DNA of 32,124 bases from contig JABMPE010000091.1 of NCBI GenBank assembly GCA_013203845.1, positions 1 to 32,124 on the forward strand, read 5' to 3'. Origin of the DNA: Rhodopirellula sp. (GTDB lineage Bacteria; Planctomycetota; Planctomycetia; Planctomycetales; Planctomycetaceae). The notes below the pieces were generated by a model. It saw only the letters and a list, made by a program, of their open reading frames with translations. It had not been told where the DNA came from and did no database searches. Made by a program: the position numbers and the translations under genes. Of this stretch, positions 7,728 through 17,665 are shown piece after piece (within the stretch, counting starts at the first letter, position 1; each line of letters begins with the position of its first letter).

Positions 7728-9833
7728 CTACTGCTGAACAATGAATCTCACATCCTCACCCAGCACGTAACGAGTTGCTTCTTTGTCCTGGAGACGTCGC
7801 TCCAGCATTTCGATCGCGAGCTCGTTCGGCAGACACTCCGAGAACTTCAAACCGTCGATGGCAGCTTCGTCTACGGTTGGGTACATGTCCGCGACGCCCT
7901 GCGGGCGTATCGTTTTGATTGCTTCTTCCACATCCTGCAATTTCAATGACGAATCGAAGGTCAGCGTGAAGCTGTCGTGGCTAACCTTGTTATGTGTCTC
8001 ACGGGTAAGCTCACGAGCGAGTGTTGCGTTCGCCCGGCTCCCGCCAAAGGTCCACCACTCGATCTCACCGCCGCCAGCCTGCACAGCGACCGACGAGTCC
8101 GTCTGAAGCCACGGATACTCGTACCGTATTTCAGCGATGCGTGCGGTAGCACGCTGCGACCAGCAATCAGCGTTCAGTTCCGTTGCAAGGATGCGTTTGA
8201 TGGATTGTGAAAGGCGGAATCCAAGGCCTTCACCTGCACCTTGCCATCTGGTCCGCCCCTTGGCTTCCGTCGGCTCGACATAAGCGCGACGCCGTTGCCA
8301 ATCAATGTGATTCACCTGCCAGGATCGACCACCCAGCAACAGAATGCGCGGCCCTTCCTGTTTGCCGAGGAACGTCATCTCGTCAACGTATCCAATTTCG
8401 TTACGACCGTGCAGAATAGAGAACAGTGGGGGAGACGTGAACACGGACAGTAGTTCCATGAAATTCTTGCGTCCGTAAGTGTCTTCACCCTCACGCCCCA
8501 TCCCGAGGATTCCGGAATCTTCCCAAAGTATCTCTCGATCGAGCATTGCTGTGACCAGTTGGGCAATTCGATCCGGGGGAACAGTTCCAAACCCTGATAC
8601 ACCCGCTACCCAACTAAACCATTCGGCCCCGCCAATTCCGCTTTCCTGCAACACCAAAGCCATCAGTTGTTGGGCAAGAACGTGGTATGGCAACGGCGGT
8701 GGTTCGATGGGCTCGACGTAGCTCTCAGCCCATAGATCAATCAGGGCCGCAGCCTGAATTAGTGTTTCATCCGTTGTCGCCAGGTAGAGACAATTCCGCA
8801 AAGTGCCGGAGCGACGGCCGGTCCGACCCATTCTCTGAAGAAAGCTCGATACGGTCGGTGGCGAGTCGATTTGGATTACGCGATCGAGATTCCCGACATC
8901 AATACCCAGCTCCAGCACACTGGTCGCGACGATGACACAGTCTTCCCGAGTGGCGAACGCTTCCTCAGCCTGATGACGTTGCTCCTGACTCAGGGAGCTA
9001 TGCGTAACAAATGTCGTTACCTGAAGTTGTCTGAGTGAAGCACCAAGCTGTTCCGCACGAGCACGACTGTCGACGAACACCAGCCGCTTTTCACCATGGT
9101 GTAGTCGCGAAATCACAACGGCTGCATTCTGCAGCGAGCCGACGAAATCAAGCTGCACGACGGCTTCGCTTGTGCCCGTTTCGAGTGGCAGGAACACCTC
9201 ACGCGGCCCCCGACACGAACCGGCGAGCCAGTCGACGAGTGTTTCCGGGTTGCCGACCGTCGCGGAAAGGCCAAGTCGTTGAAGTTCGCGTCCGGCCAGT
9301 CGAGAAATTCTTTCCAGCACAGAGAGAAGATGCCAACCACGGTCATCGCCGGCAAACGCATGAATTTCATCGATGACGACGACCTGGAGATTGCTGAACA
9401 GGTTCCGAGCGTCGATGTTCGGCGAGACCAGCATCACCTCCAGAGATTCGGGCGTCGTCAGCAAACAGTCTGGCGGTTCTCGAAGAATCTGTTTTCGTGC
9501 CGACGATTTCACATCGCCATGCCACAGTGCAGAGCGTCGTCCCAACAGTGTGCAATAGCGATCTAGCCGAACATCAAGATTGTTGAGCAGGGCCTTGATC
9601 GGGCAGATGTAGAGCACGCTGAGCCCTGTCCACCCTTCTGACAGCATGCGGGACGCAATTGGAAAGAAGGCGGCCTCAGTCTTACCGCCCGCTGTTGGCG
9701 CGAGCACGATCATGTGCTTGCCATCAAGAATCTGGGGAATGACCGCTTCCTGGAATGGACGTAGTTCACGCCAGCCAAGGCTGTTGACGATGTGGTGCTG
9801 CAGTGCGGGATGCAGTTGGTCGAAGCCGCTCAC
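7728..9833 (-). CDS. brxHI: BrxHI, Lhr-like DEAD/DEAH helicase of type 2 BREX
   Basis: I place the start at the GTG at 9831-9833, which overlaps the brxD stop (GTGA), giving 701 residues. The longer in-frame extension to 10148 lies inside brxD and has arginine-rich shadow composition. Motifs appear in order: Q-motif region RPFQEAVIPQIL, motif I APTAGGKTE, DEIH (VVVIDEIHAF), SAT (LGLSATVGN), second-lobe LVFVDSRARAEQL, motif V ATSVLELGIDVG and motif VI QRMGRTGRRSG. The C-terminal region of about 270 residues resembles the accessory domains of Lhr-type helicases. BrxHI together with BrxD distinguishes type 2 and type 6 BREX from other types. Its role is ATP-driven DNA translocation or unwinding during exclusion of phage DNA; the exact step is not established. 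Confidence 0.88.
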   Translation of the reverse strand: MSGFDQLHPALQHHIVNSLGWRELRPFQEAVIPQILDGKHMIVLAPTAGGKTEAAFFPIASRMLSEGWTGLSVLYICPIKALLNNLDVRLDRYCTLLGRRSALWHGDVKSSARKQILREPPDCLLTTPESLEVMLVSPNIDARNLFSNLQVVVIDEIHAFAGDDRGWHLLSVLERISRLAGRELQRLGLSATVGNPETLVDWLAGSCRGPREVFLPLETGTSEAVVQLDFVGSLQNAAVVISRLHHGEKRLVFVDSRARAEQLGASLRQLQVTTFVTHSSLSQEQRHQAEEAFATREDCVIVATSVLELGIDVGNLDRVIQIDSPPTVSSFLQRMGRTGRRSGTLRNCLYLATTDETLIQAAALIDLWAESYVEPIEPPPLPYHVLAQQLMALVLQESGIGGAEWFSWVAGVSGFGTVPPDRIAQLVTAMLDREILWEDSGILGMGREGEDTYGRKNFMELLSVFTSPPLFSILHGRNEIGYVDEMTFLGKQEGPRILLLGGRSWQVNHIDWQRRRAYVEPTEAKGRTRWQGAGEGLGFRLSQSIKRILATELNADCWSQRATARIAEIRYEYPWLQTDSSVAVQAGGGEIEWWTFGGSRANATLARELTRETHNKVSHDSFTLTFDSSLKLQDVEEAIKTIRPQGVADMYPTVDEAAIDGLKFSECLPNELAIEMLERRLQDKEATRYVLGEDVRFIVQQ

Positions 9834-11149
9834 AGGTCCAGCTCGATGTCGTCCACGCTGGCCGCTCCGGTCGCCTGGCGTTCGACGGGGGTCAACTCGG
9901 TTTCGGAAATGGTCAGCGAATAGTCGCGGCGTGGATCGAAGTCTTCGAACTGGTCCACTCGATCGAGCACGTCGCCCACCAGCTTCTTCAGGAAGATGCG
10001 GGGAGCAATTCCCACTTTGCCGCCCAGCTTGCCCGTGACAGCCTCGGCCAGTTGCCGGACGTACTCGTCCGAGCAGTGCTGAGCGACCCGTTGTCCGGCG
10101 GCCGTGTGTTGCTGATAGATGTCGCGCACCCGGCATCCGACCAGGCACAGTCGTTCGAGGTCGAAGGCCGGCAGTCGAATCTGCACGGCTCGCGGGTTGT
10201 CGAAGCGGGCGTCTGTCACGAAGTCGACCTGCAGCCGTTGTGCCAGCGGCTCCAGTCGGCTGATACCCTGTGGTCCGTCGAAGAAGGCCGGCGTGCCGGT
10301 GATCAGCAGGTAAAGACCCGGGAAGCGTCCTGAGTCGACCTCATCGATCAGCTGACGCAAGGCGTTGAGGCTCTTGTCACGCACATCGCTGCGAACACGC
10401 TGGATGGTTTCCACCTCGTCCAGCACGACCAGTATGCCGGGCTGTCCGGAGTCTCGCAGCACGGCCAGAATGCCCTGCAGAAAGTTCATGGCTCCGAAGT
10501 GATCAATGTCGCCTTTCACGCCCGCGTATCGTTTGGCAGCCGCCGCCACGTTGGGCTGTCCCGACAGCCACGCCAGAATGCCGTCGGCGACCGCCTGATT
10601 GTCCTCGGCCTGCGCCTGTCGATAGCCACGCAACGCCGCGCTGAACGTTGGAGCGGCGCTGCTGACTTTCGCCAGCCGTTGTTCGAGCAGTTCACCCGTG
10701 CGTTCCAGCAGGGCTGCCGCATCGTTCGGATCGATCGTGCCTTCTGCCAGAACGTCTTCTTCGAGGGTGAAGAACCAGCCGTCGATGATGTTTCGTAACG
10801 CCCCCTGAGGACAGTCCGCCGTGGCGAGTCGCTCAGTCAATCGTCGGTAGACTGTTTCCAGACGATGCAGCGGAGTCTCAGTTTCGGAGACTTGAATCTC
10901 CGACGTCGCGAAACCCTGCTTCCTCGCGGTGTCCGCCAGCCAGCGAGCGAAGAACGTCTTGCCGCAGCCGTACTCACCTCGCACGGCTTTGAAGAGTCCA
11001 CTGCCTGCGCCGACGCGCCGCAGCTCTTCCTGCAGAACCTCTTCAAAGCGACCAAGACCGACAGCGAATGCGTCGAGACTGTTCCGAGGGACCGTGCCAC
11101 GACGCAGGGCGTCAATGATTTCCTGACGGCGTTGAGGGCTGATGCTCAT
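9830..11149 (-). CDS. brxD: BrxD, AAA-type ATP-binding protein of BREX
   Basis: This 439-residue P-loop ATPase has Walker A GEYGCGKT at residues 58-65 and Walker B GILVVLDEVETI at about 238-249. A characteristic opening (ISPQRRQEIIDALRRGTVP) precedes the nucleotide site, and a charged C-terminus ends in VDDIELDL. This matches the BREX BrxD family in length and layout. The ATG at 11149 overlaps the pglZ stop by four bases, and its own stop overlaps the brxHI start, so pglZ-brxD-brxHI are translationally coupled. BrxD is thought to pair with the BrxHI helicase in type 2 BREX. Base composition is clearly GC-rich here (about 63% in sampled lines), unlike the following gene. Confidence 0.9.
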   Translation of the reverse strand: MSISPQRRQEIIDALRRGTVPRNSLDAFAVGLGRFEEVLQEELRRVGAGSGLFKAVRGEYGCGKTFFARWLADTARKQGFATSEIQVSETETPLHRLETVYRRLTERLATADCPQGALRNIIDGWFFTLEEDVLAEGTIDPNDAAALLERTGELLEQRLAKVSSAAPTFSAALRGYRQAQAEDNQAVADGILAWLSGQPNVAAAAKRYAGVKGDIDHFGAMNFLQGILAVLRDSGQPGILVVLDEVETIQRVRSDVRDKSLNALRQLIDEVDSGRFPGLYLLITGTPAFFDGPQGISRLEPLAQRLQVDFVTDARFDNPRAVQIRLPAFDLERLCLVGCRVRDIYQQHTAAGQRVAQHCSDEYVRQLAEAVTGKLGGKVGIAPRIFLKKLVGDVLDRVDQFEDFDPRRDYSLTISETELTPVERQATGAASVDDIELDL

Positions 11150-13899
11150 GCTTGCTCCTGATCAACATCGAACTGGCGACGCAGCAGGTCACGGTCCAGT
11201 TCGACAGTATCTGAGGTGTCGTCCCGCTTGAGCACGTCGTAGCCGTCCACATTCAACACGCGTTGCACAACCGCCAGTAAGCCCGGCAACCGCATCCGGG
11301 GCCAGTTCATCACCTTGCACAGTGCCGACGTGGTGAGCTTTCCGCCGCGAGCGCTCAACGACTTCAACAGTTGCACGAACACTTCGTCCTGTGGAACTGA
11401 GCGACCCGCAAATCGCTTCTGCTCGGCAAAGACCGACGACTCCAGCAACGCCACGATCCAGTCGGCCGCAGGAGCTGACTCCCCATCCTTTGCCACTGTG
11501 GCTGCTGCTTCCTGAGAAGCATCGGGCTCATCCACGTCATCAATGGCGAACAGACGACCGGGTGGCTTCTTCCGCACCGGCTTCCGAAGAACGGGAGGCG
11601 GTTCCCCGATGTCAACCGCCGCCAATTCTTCATTCCACCAGTCGGGATCGTTCGTCAGTGCCTCGTCCCAGCCTTCCGGGTATTCGTCGCTGGCAGACAG
11701 TACGGCGATGGGCACGACCATTTCCTGCAAGTTGACGCCGCCGTGATACCCGTTGCTTTTGGATGCGTACCGCAGTTTTTCAGACCACGGGACGATCACG
11801 GAACGTCCGCTTGAGTCCAGGCCAGACGAAGCGGGAATCTGCACTCGCGGGCCGGTGATGCGGATTTCCGATGACTGAGGCTCGTCGTCAGCGCTGCGCC
11901 AGCGATGGCTGCCGGCATTCAGGGGCTGAGTCGTGCCGCTGTCGAGTACGTGCCCGTGATCGCTCAGCAGGATAACAGTCCGTCGCGCCAGCCGGGCCTC
12001 GTGTAGTAGAACCGGAAGCACCTTGATTTCGTCGCGGGTCCACCGGGTCCCCAACTGGTCTCCCTTCGACAGGTGGTCGTCGATCGCGTTGACTACAACC
12101 CCGACCACCTTCTTATGACTGGAGCTGATCGCATCGCGAATGTCCGCAGCGAGACTCGCATCGTCGGCATCCATCAGCGCCGCCTTGTGAAACAGCACGG
12201 GCGGATTCTTGGCACGACAGGTGGCAAACAGAGCCGGATGTTCGGCGAATCCGTTTCGCTCGGTCGTCTGGTTTCCCTGAGCCAGCCGACCACACAGTAG
12301 GCTTGATCGAGAGACTTCCGTCAGGCTGGGGATCGTCGCAAGTCCGGGCTGCATTCCGGACTGAGAAGCGGCAAGCAGAGCCCACTCGTGCCCGAGGATG
12401 TCCGCCATGAGTTCCCGGAAGACGGCAACACTCATGCCATCCAGCACGATCACCAGGACAGGCTGACTGGCCGCGATGGGCGCGACGATTCGATCCAGTA
12501 TCTCTTCGACCGGCACAATGGACTGGTCGTTTTTCGCAGCTCGCGTCCAGTCGGTCAGGAGATTCGCAAACGACTGTGACTTTTCCTCGCAGATCGCGGT
12601 GACAGCCTCAAAGAGCCGCGTGTAGGCCGTCGACAACTGCCGCTCGGGCTCCGCCCCCTGCAGACTTAAACGAGCCCAGTCCACATAGCCGCCGTCCTGC
12701 AGGTACTCGCTCGCGGCGTCAGCCAGCGACGTGGACGATATGCCCGCTCCGGATTTCTGCCGGCTGCACAACCAGCGAACAAGTCGCACCGCCATATTGA
12801 GCCGCTCGATGCGGCGCTGCTCTCGCTGGCTGCGGTCATGAGCGAGAACCGCCTCATGCGCGGACGTCAACATGTCGGGGATGTGATCGACCGAGGTGCT
12901 CAGAACTTCTTCGAGACGCTGGCCGAACGTCGCCATTCGCTGTTCGAACCCCAGTCGTGACGTATCGCTGAGCCAGGCGTGAGTCGACGCACCGACGTTC
13001 TCCAGAAACCCGTCGGCTCTGGCCACAATCTGCTCGCGTGACCGAGTGTCGGTCAGTCCCGTGCGGACGACTTCAGTCGCGGCCGCGTGCCAGGTCGCGA
13101 TGACGTGCTCTGGCAGCGACAGGCCACCGAAGCATCGCTCTTCGAATTTGCCGGCAGCCTTCTGCAGTTCACCGCCAGCGCTGGAGTGAAAGACTACGCC
13201 TGCCGCGATCCCGACGGGAACGGCATCCGGGCGCTTCAGAGACCGCAGACATTTCAGGATCACGCTGGCCGCCGGGCCGGCCAGACCTTCCAGCCATTCG
13301 GACGCGACGCTCTGAAACTGCGCATCCAATGCGCAGAAGCGTGCGACGTTGTCGTCATTGAGCGACCACTTCAGCAGCGAGACTAAATCCGGCGACGGGG
13401 TCTTCAGACCAATCATCCGGCCCAGCAGAATCGGCCAGGCGGTTTCGGCATCCAGAAATCCTCCGGGGACCGGGGCGAAGCCTTCGGGGGGAACCTGTTC
13501 GATCAGTCGGTCCGCGATCCAGCGATGCTGCGTCAGCCGGGGGTCGATCGATCGTGCCTGGAACAGAGCCTTGACGATCTGCCAGCCGTCCAGCGAGACG
13601 ATCTTTCGCGGCTGCAACCGCATCAGGATGTCCTGACCAACTTCCAGGTCTTCCAGAGGCGTGACGAGAACTTTGGTGACATCGTCATCGTTGCGTTCGC
13701 GGAGTGCAATCCGCATGGCCAGCGGAGAATCACATTGATAGATCGCAAACTGCTCGCCTCCGTCCTGATAGTGTTGCTCGCCAGCCCACCGTTCTGGTGT
13801 GCGGATCGCGATCGTGCGGGCGTGCGGAATCTTCCGGCGAACGGCCGCAATCTGTGCCTTGATCTGGCTGAAAGTGGGGGCCGTCGTGGTCACGCTCAC
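11146..13899 (-). CDS. pglZ: PglZ, alkaline-phosphatase-fold protein of type 2 BREX
   Basis: This 917-residue protein carries the alkaline phosphatase superfamily core of PglZ: VLVIVLDGMSVAVF (about 481-494) with the first metal-binding aspartate, a Ser/Thr-rich stretch LTEVSRSSLLCG (about 526-537), VVVNAIDDHL (about 601-610) and the metal-binding LSDHGHVLD (about 645-653). The N-terminal 450 residues are helical and lack obvious motifs, and a proline/lysine-rich linker follows at about 765-785. PglZ is the signature gene of BREX; in the Streptomyces Pgl system it counteracts toxicity of PglX. The ATG at 13899 overlaps the end of pglY by four bases. Metal-binding residues look intact, so the protein appears functional. 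Confidence 0.92.
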   Translation of the reverse strand: MSVTTTAPTFSQIKAQIAAVRRKIPHARTIAIRTPERWAGEQHYQDGGEQFAIYQCDSPLAMRIALRERNDDDVTKVLVTPLEDLEVGQDILMRLQPRKIVSLDGWQIVKALFQARSIDPRLTQHRWIADRLIEQVPPEGFAPVPGGFLDAETAWPILLGRMIGLKTPSPDLVSLLKWSLNDDNVARFCALDAQFQSVASEWLEGLAGPAASVILKCLRSLKRPDAVPVGIAAGVVFHSSAGGELQKAAGKFEERCFGGLSLPEHVIATWHAAATEVVRTGLTDTRSREQIVARADGFLENVGASTHAWLSDTSRLGFEQRMATFGQRLEEVLSTSVDHIPDMLTSAHEAVLAHDRSQREQRRIERLNMAVRLVRWLCSRQKSGAGISSTSLADAASEYLQDGGYVDWARLSLQGAEPERQLSTAYTRLFEAVTAICEEKSQSFANLLTDWTRAAKNDQSIVPVEEILDRIVAPIAASQPVLVIVLDGMSVAVFRELMADILGHEWALLAASQSGMQPGLATIPSLTEVSRSSLLCGRLAQGNQTTERNGFAEHPALFATCRAKNPPVLFHKAALMDADDASLAADIRDAISSSHKKVVGVVVNAIDDHLSKGDQLGTRWTRDEIKVLPVLLHEARLARRTVILLSDHGHVLDSGTTQPLNAGSHRWRSADDEPQSSEIRITGPRVQIPASSGLDSSGRSVIVPWSEKLRYASKSNGYHGGVNLQEMVVPIAVLSASDEYPEGWDEALTNDPDWWNEELAAVDIGEPPPVLRKPVRKKPPGRLFAIDDVDEPDASQEAAATVAKDGESAPAADWIVALLESSVFAEQKRFAGRSVPQDEVFVQLLKSLSARGGKLTTSALCKVMNWPRMRLPGLLAVVQRVLNVDGYDVLKRDDTSDTVELDRDLLRRQFDVDQEQA

Positions 13900-16800
13900 T
13901 GCACTCCTTCCACAATGGTCCAGCTGACGTTGAGCTTGATCTGCTGTTGGTCGGTCATTTTTGCCGACAGTTGGTCCAGCAACTCGGTCGCTGCCTTGAG
14001 ATCAAGGTCGGAAGCCGAAGACTGCTCGACAACCCGAGCCCCTCGGCGTGGCTTTGGTTGAGGCACTTCGGGAGCCCCTCCGGTTTCAGGCCCCGTCCCG
14101 TCGCCATCATTATCACGTTGCGGTGGCTCTGGCTTTTGCCCAGCGGCTTCCGTGATCAGTCGCAGTGCCTGGGCCTGAGCTTCCTTCAGGACCGCTCCGA
14201 GTCCGACGACGTGCTCGTCACTGACCAGGCCGTCACTGACGTTTCTGCAGATGGACTCGACGCGTGACTGATGGGCCGCCGGCAGGTTGCGGATGGATGC
14301 AAAGATGTCCCAGTTCGTGGCTTCGAGTGTACCGGTCCACTGCGACGCACTGTTGAGGCATTCGCCCATTGCTGACTCGCTGGTCGCCACATCGGCCTCA
14401 GCAAGTTTGGACACGACGTCGTCGCCATCGGCTTTGTGAAGTTGCTCGATCAGCGACAGGCTGGCTGCTGCTGTCTGCATGCGCGCAGCCGTTCCGGGAT
14501 CGCATTGAAACTGCTCCAGACGCTCCATCAAGACGCGACAGTACTTCTGGCACGCTTCCCGACGATCCGCACACTGCTTTTTGATCGTTGTGCCCAGAGC
14601 GACCACGTTCGCCGCTTTCAGAAGCGGCGACGCCGCGAAACCGAAAATGCTGCCGGCTCGCTCGACCGCGAGCTTCCAGTCATCTTCCGGCGGAAAGCGC
14701 TGTTCGCGCAGTTCGCAGTCGTCGGGCAGATTCGACAGAGAAACATCCCAGACCGTGCTGTGACGCGTGAACGTGCGGTTCGTCTGCTCGGCAAAGATCA
14801 GGATGACCAGATTCTGAGCGTCCGTCGGCAGCCCCATCGCTCGCGGTTGATCGATCCACTCCCGAAGGCGGACGACAGTGAGCGGTCCGCCACTCTCGGC
14901 CGCCTTTCTGGTGAAGTGGTTCTTCCAATGCTGCCCCAGGACAAAGTGCGTCGTGTCGTGCGCCATCTCACCCAGCAGCAGAGGATTCACCACGCTGGCG
15001 ATCAGAGCCCGCTGAGCCTTGTCCACCAGCACGCGACCGTCAGCAGCACGAGTCGCCTCGAAGACGGCCTCATAGACCTTCTTCAGGACGTGGCCGCGAA
15101 TTTCCGTTTCGAACGCCGGCGCGGCGGGAAACTCGCGATCAAGTGCCTGGCTCAGCAGATGCTTCATGGCCTGCCGCAGATTCGCGGCCACCGGAGGCTG
15201 CGGCTCGAAGCCGTTCCACAGCGATCCGAACTGCTCTTCCGGTTCGAGCCGGTTCGTCTCGTCGAGTGCTCCGTCGGCAATCGAATCCAGCCCGTAGGCG
15301 GCATCCAGGTGATTCTGCACGCGCTGGGTCAACATGCTGCGCTGGTTTTCCAGTTGCGACTTCGCAGCCAGCCGGTCCTGCGGCGACAGATGGCTGGCGT
15401 ACTGACCGAAGCGTTCGCCCATCAGGATGTGTTCCAGACGGACCAGCTTGCCGAGGTCCTTGAGCGAGTCATCGCTGAAGAATTGCGGAATCCAGCACAG
15501 CGTCTTCGCCCCGTCCGGATGCGTCTTCTGGAACTGCTGTAGTTTGGCGATGTCCGATTTCGGGCCGTGACCCGCTTCATCAAACGGGAAATCGATGATC
15601 AGCTTCCAGGCATCCTCATCACCGTTCTCGAACGAGGGATCGCTCAGCTCGCGGATGTTCCGGAACAGGACCACGCACGAGCGTTTGGTGTTCTTCCACA
15701 GGATGTCGTGGTAGTGCTCGAACTCACCGTCCCCGGAAACATCGAGCTGTTCGAACAGCATCTGTCGAACTCGTCGAATACGATTGCCCTGCGTGTCCTC
15801 GCCTTCCGCCTTGCTCAGGATGCTTTCTGTATCCACACCGGAAAGCTGCACGGAAATCGTCGGGTTGTTCTCATCGCCCACTCGCATCGCGCTGACGTTG
15901 GCCGCCCATTCCCGACAGCGGCGCAACACTTCGCGGCCTTCCGTACCCGGAATCGGAGTGCGGATCGTGCCGTGATTGAGCGCCGCGAGACGTTCCGGAG
16001 TCAGTCCCCGTAGCGACTCCACTTCCGGGACCAGTGCCGACAGCAGCAGCGTCTTGACGAGACGGTCGTTACTCCGGAAGGCCGCACGTTTCGGATCGTC
16101 GTACGGCAGGGCTTCGAGTGCCTCACGATTTCCGCCTTTCTCCAGTTCCGGCAGAAACTTTTCGCTATACAGCCGGTAGGCGTTGTCAAAATGAATGGCC
16201 ATCTCGGGGCTGAAGGCTTCTTCCCCATGCGCCACAACATCAAACAGGTCTCCGACCGGAACCAGGTCACCAACCTGCAGTGTATCACGCTGGTCGACCA
16301 GCAACTGCATCATGACTTTCAACGCCGTGCGTTCCCGCTGCAGCACGCTGGACACTGCGATCAGCGTCTGCACCAGAGCCGGGCTGAAGGGATACACCAT
16401 GCGAAACATGTCGCGATCGCCGTCACTGGTCAGCAGCGTGTTCATGACGGCTTCGCGCACCTTGACCGTCCGCTCGAAGGCCGCGTCGAGTTCCGTCCGC
16501 GCCGCGTCGCTAGTCGGTTTTAGCACGCGTTTCTGAGCGATGACCGGCAGATTGCGGTCTTCCAGCGTGATACGGTGAAAGCGGCCTTCCCAATGCTTGA
16601 GCGCGTCGCCGAAGTTAAGGCGGTCGGCGCCAGGCACCGAGTCACCAATCAGCTCGCTGAGGTCTCGCTGCCTGGCAATGAAGCTGACGATGGGTACAGG
16701 GCGATCGGCTGACTGAGCCTCCACCAGCTTGGCCAACTTCTGTCCTTCCTGATGGACAAACTTCAGATCATGGGCATGGCTTGCCAGCCACAGAATCAGC

Positions 16801-17648
16801 TCGTCGAGGAACAGGATCAGTCCGTCGTACCCGAGCGACTTCGCGTGATGGCTGATGACGGACAGCCCCTGGTCCAGTGACAGAAACGCCTCACCATGCC
16901 CACCGGCCTGCGTGTCGTAGGACCCGAAGAATGTCTTGATCAGTTGCCCGATCAGCAGCGAGCGTTCCTCGAACTCTTTCCGTTCCGGTTCCGGCAGGTC
17001 TTTGATGTCATTTCCCGGAGGCAGCGGCGGAGCCAGTGTCGCGGCGTCGAAGCGGTCAGCGTCCCAGCCCGACTCCAGCTCACCCCACCCGCTCTCGGCG
17101 TCCAGTGTTCCATTCATTGCTGAGAAGAACGCCTCATCGCCCATGCGTTCACGCAGACCTTCTGCGTCCTTGAACATGCCTTCGGCGACGTAGACACCGG
17201 GAATCGGAGCTTCCGGATGCACGCGTCGCACATAGTCAACATAGCCGCCCAGGATGCCAGACTCGACATCATTCGCCCCGATCATGTGATACGGCACGAG
17301 CAGAAACTTCCGACTGTTGATCCACGAGTTGTGCTTCGTGATCGTGGCAGCCAGTTCCGGAACGCTTTTCGCCGTCGAGTTACCTTGCAGGATCAGATGC
17401 AGCATGGCCATGAAGTGGCTCTTACCACTCCCAAAACTGCCATGCAGATAGGTGGCCTTGCTCGTCCGCCCCTCGATGGCTCCTCGCACAAAGCTCAGAG
17501 CGTCATCAAAGCACTTCACCAGTTGATCGGTGGGCACGTAGGTCGCCACCGTCTCCTGCGGATCGGTCACCCCTTCGGTGAGCTTCAGGACGAACTTTCC
17601 CTTGTCGACGTACTCGGGAATATCGATCAGTTCTTTAAGCAGCGTCAT
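13896..17648 (-). CDS. pglY: PglY, large P-loop ATPase of type 2 BREX
   Basis: From the ATG at 17648 the product has 1250 residues. The longer frame to 17843 runs into the yhcG coding sequence and has arginine/proline-rich shadow composition, so the internal ATG is preferred. Walker A GSFGSGKS lies at residues 70-77 and Walker B LILFLDE at about 277-283, followed by LILWLASH. This N-terminal ATPase placement with a very long helical C-terminal region is typical of PglY and the related BrxC. Residues about 1180-1210 form a proline/glycine/aspartate-rich linker. It lies 17 bases after yhcG and overlaps pglZ by four bases. In BREX this ATPase is essential for exclusion; the reaction it powers is not known. 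Confidence 0.92.
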   Translation of the reverse strand: MTLLKELIDIPEYVDKGKFVLKLTEGVTDPQETVATYVPTDQLVKCFDDALSFVRGAIEGRTSKATYLHGSFGSGKSHFMAMLHLILQGNSTAKSVPELAATITKHNSWINSRKFLLVPYHMIGANDVESGILGGYVDYVRRVHPEAPIPGVYVAEGMFKDAEGLRERMGDEAFFSAMNGTLDAESGWGELESGWDADRFDAATLAPPLPPGNDIKDLPEPERKEFEERSLLIGQLIKTFFGSYDTQAGGHGEAFLSLDQGLSVISHHAKSLGYDGLILFLDELILWLASHAHDLKFVHQEGQKLAKLVEAQSADRPVPIVSFIARQRDLSELIGDSVPGADRLNFGDALKHWEGRFHRITLEDRNLPVIAQKRVLKPTSDAARTELDAAFERTVKVREAVMNTLLTSDGDRDMFRMVYPFSPALVQTLIAVSSVLQRERTALKVMMQLLVDQRDTLQVGDLVPVGDLFDVVAHGEEAFSPEMAIHFDNAYRLYSEKFLPELEKGGNREALEALPYDDPKRAAFRSNDRLVKTLLLSALVPEVESLRGLTPERLAALNHGTIRTPIPGTEGREVLRRCREWAANVSAMRVGDENNPTISVQLSGVDTESILSKAEGEDTQGNRIRRVRQMLFEQLDVSGDGEFEHYHDILWKNTKRSCVVLFRNIRELSDPSFENGDEDAWKLIIDFPFDEAGHGPKSDIAKLQQFQKTHPDGAKTLCWIPQFFSDDSLKDLGKLVRLEHILMGERFGQYASHLSPQDRLAAKSQLENQRSMLTQRVQNHLDAAYGLDSIADGALDETNRLEPEEQFGSLWNGFEPQPPVAANLRQAMKHLLSQALDREFPAAPAFETEIRGHVLKKVYEAVFEATRAADGRVLVDKAQRALIASVVNPLLLGEMAHDTTHFVLGQHWKNHFTRKAAESGGPLTVVRLREWIDQPRAMGLPTDAQNLVILIFAEQTNRTFTRHSTVWDVSLSNLPDDCELREQRFPPEDDWKLAVERAGSIFGFAASPLLKAANVVALGTTIKKQCADRREACQKYCRVLMERLEQFQCDPGTAARMQTAAASLSLIEQLHKADGDDVVSKLAEADVATSESAMGECLNSASQWTGTLEATNWDIFASIRNLPAAHQSRVESICRNVSDGLVSDEHVVGLGAVLKEAQAQALRLITEAAGQKPEPPQRDNDGDGTGPETGGAPEVPQPKPRRGARVVEQSSASDLDLKAATELLDQLSAKMTDQQQIKLNVSWTIVEGVQ

Positions 17649-17665
17649 AGTGTCACTTTCGGCGG

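Noticed and set aside
9834..10148. N-terminal extension of brxHI into brxD
   Set aside because: Arginine/proline-rich composition and complete overlap with brxD; the GTG at 9833 overlapping the brxD stop gives the normal N-terminus.
529..11149. Assignment of the helicases and PLD protein to a DISARM system
   Set aside because: DISARM needs a DUF1998 protein (DrmB) and DrmA, and its PLD protein is much smaller; neither DUF1998 nor a second methyltransferase is present.
14436..15542. 368-codon plus-strand open frame antisense to pglY
   Set aside because: Fully inside pglY, R/Q/H-rich, no motif; shadow frame.
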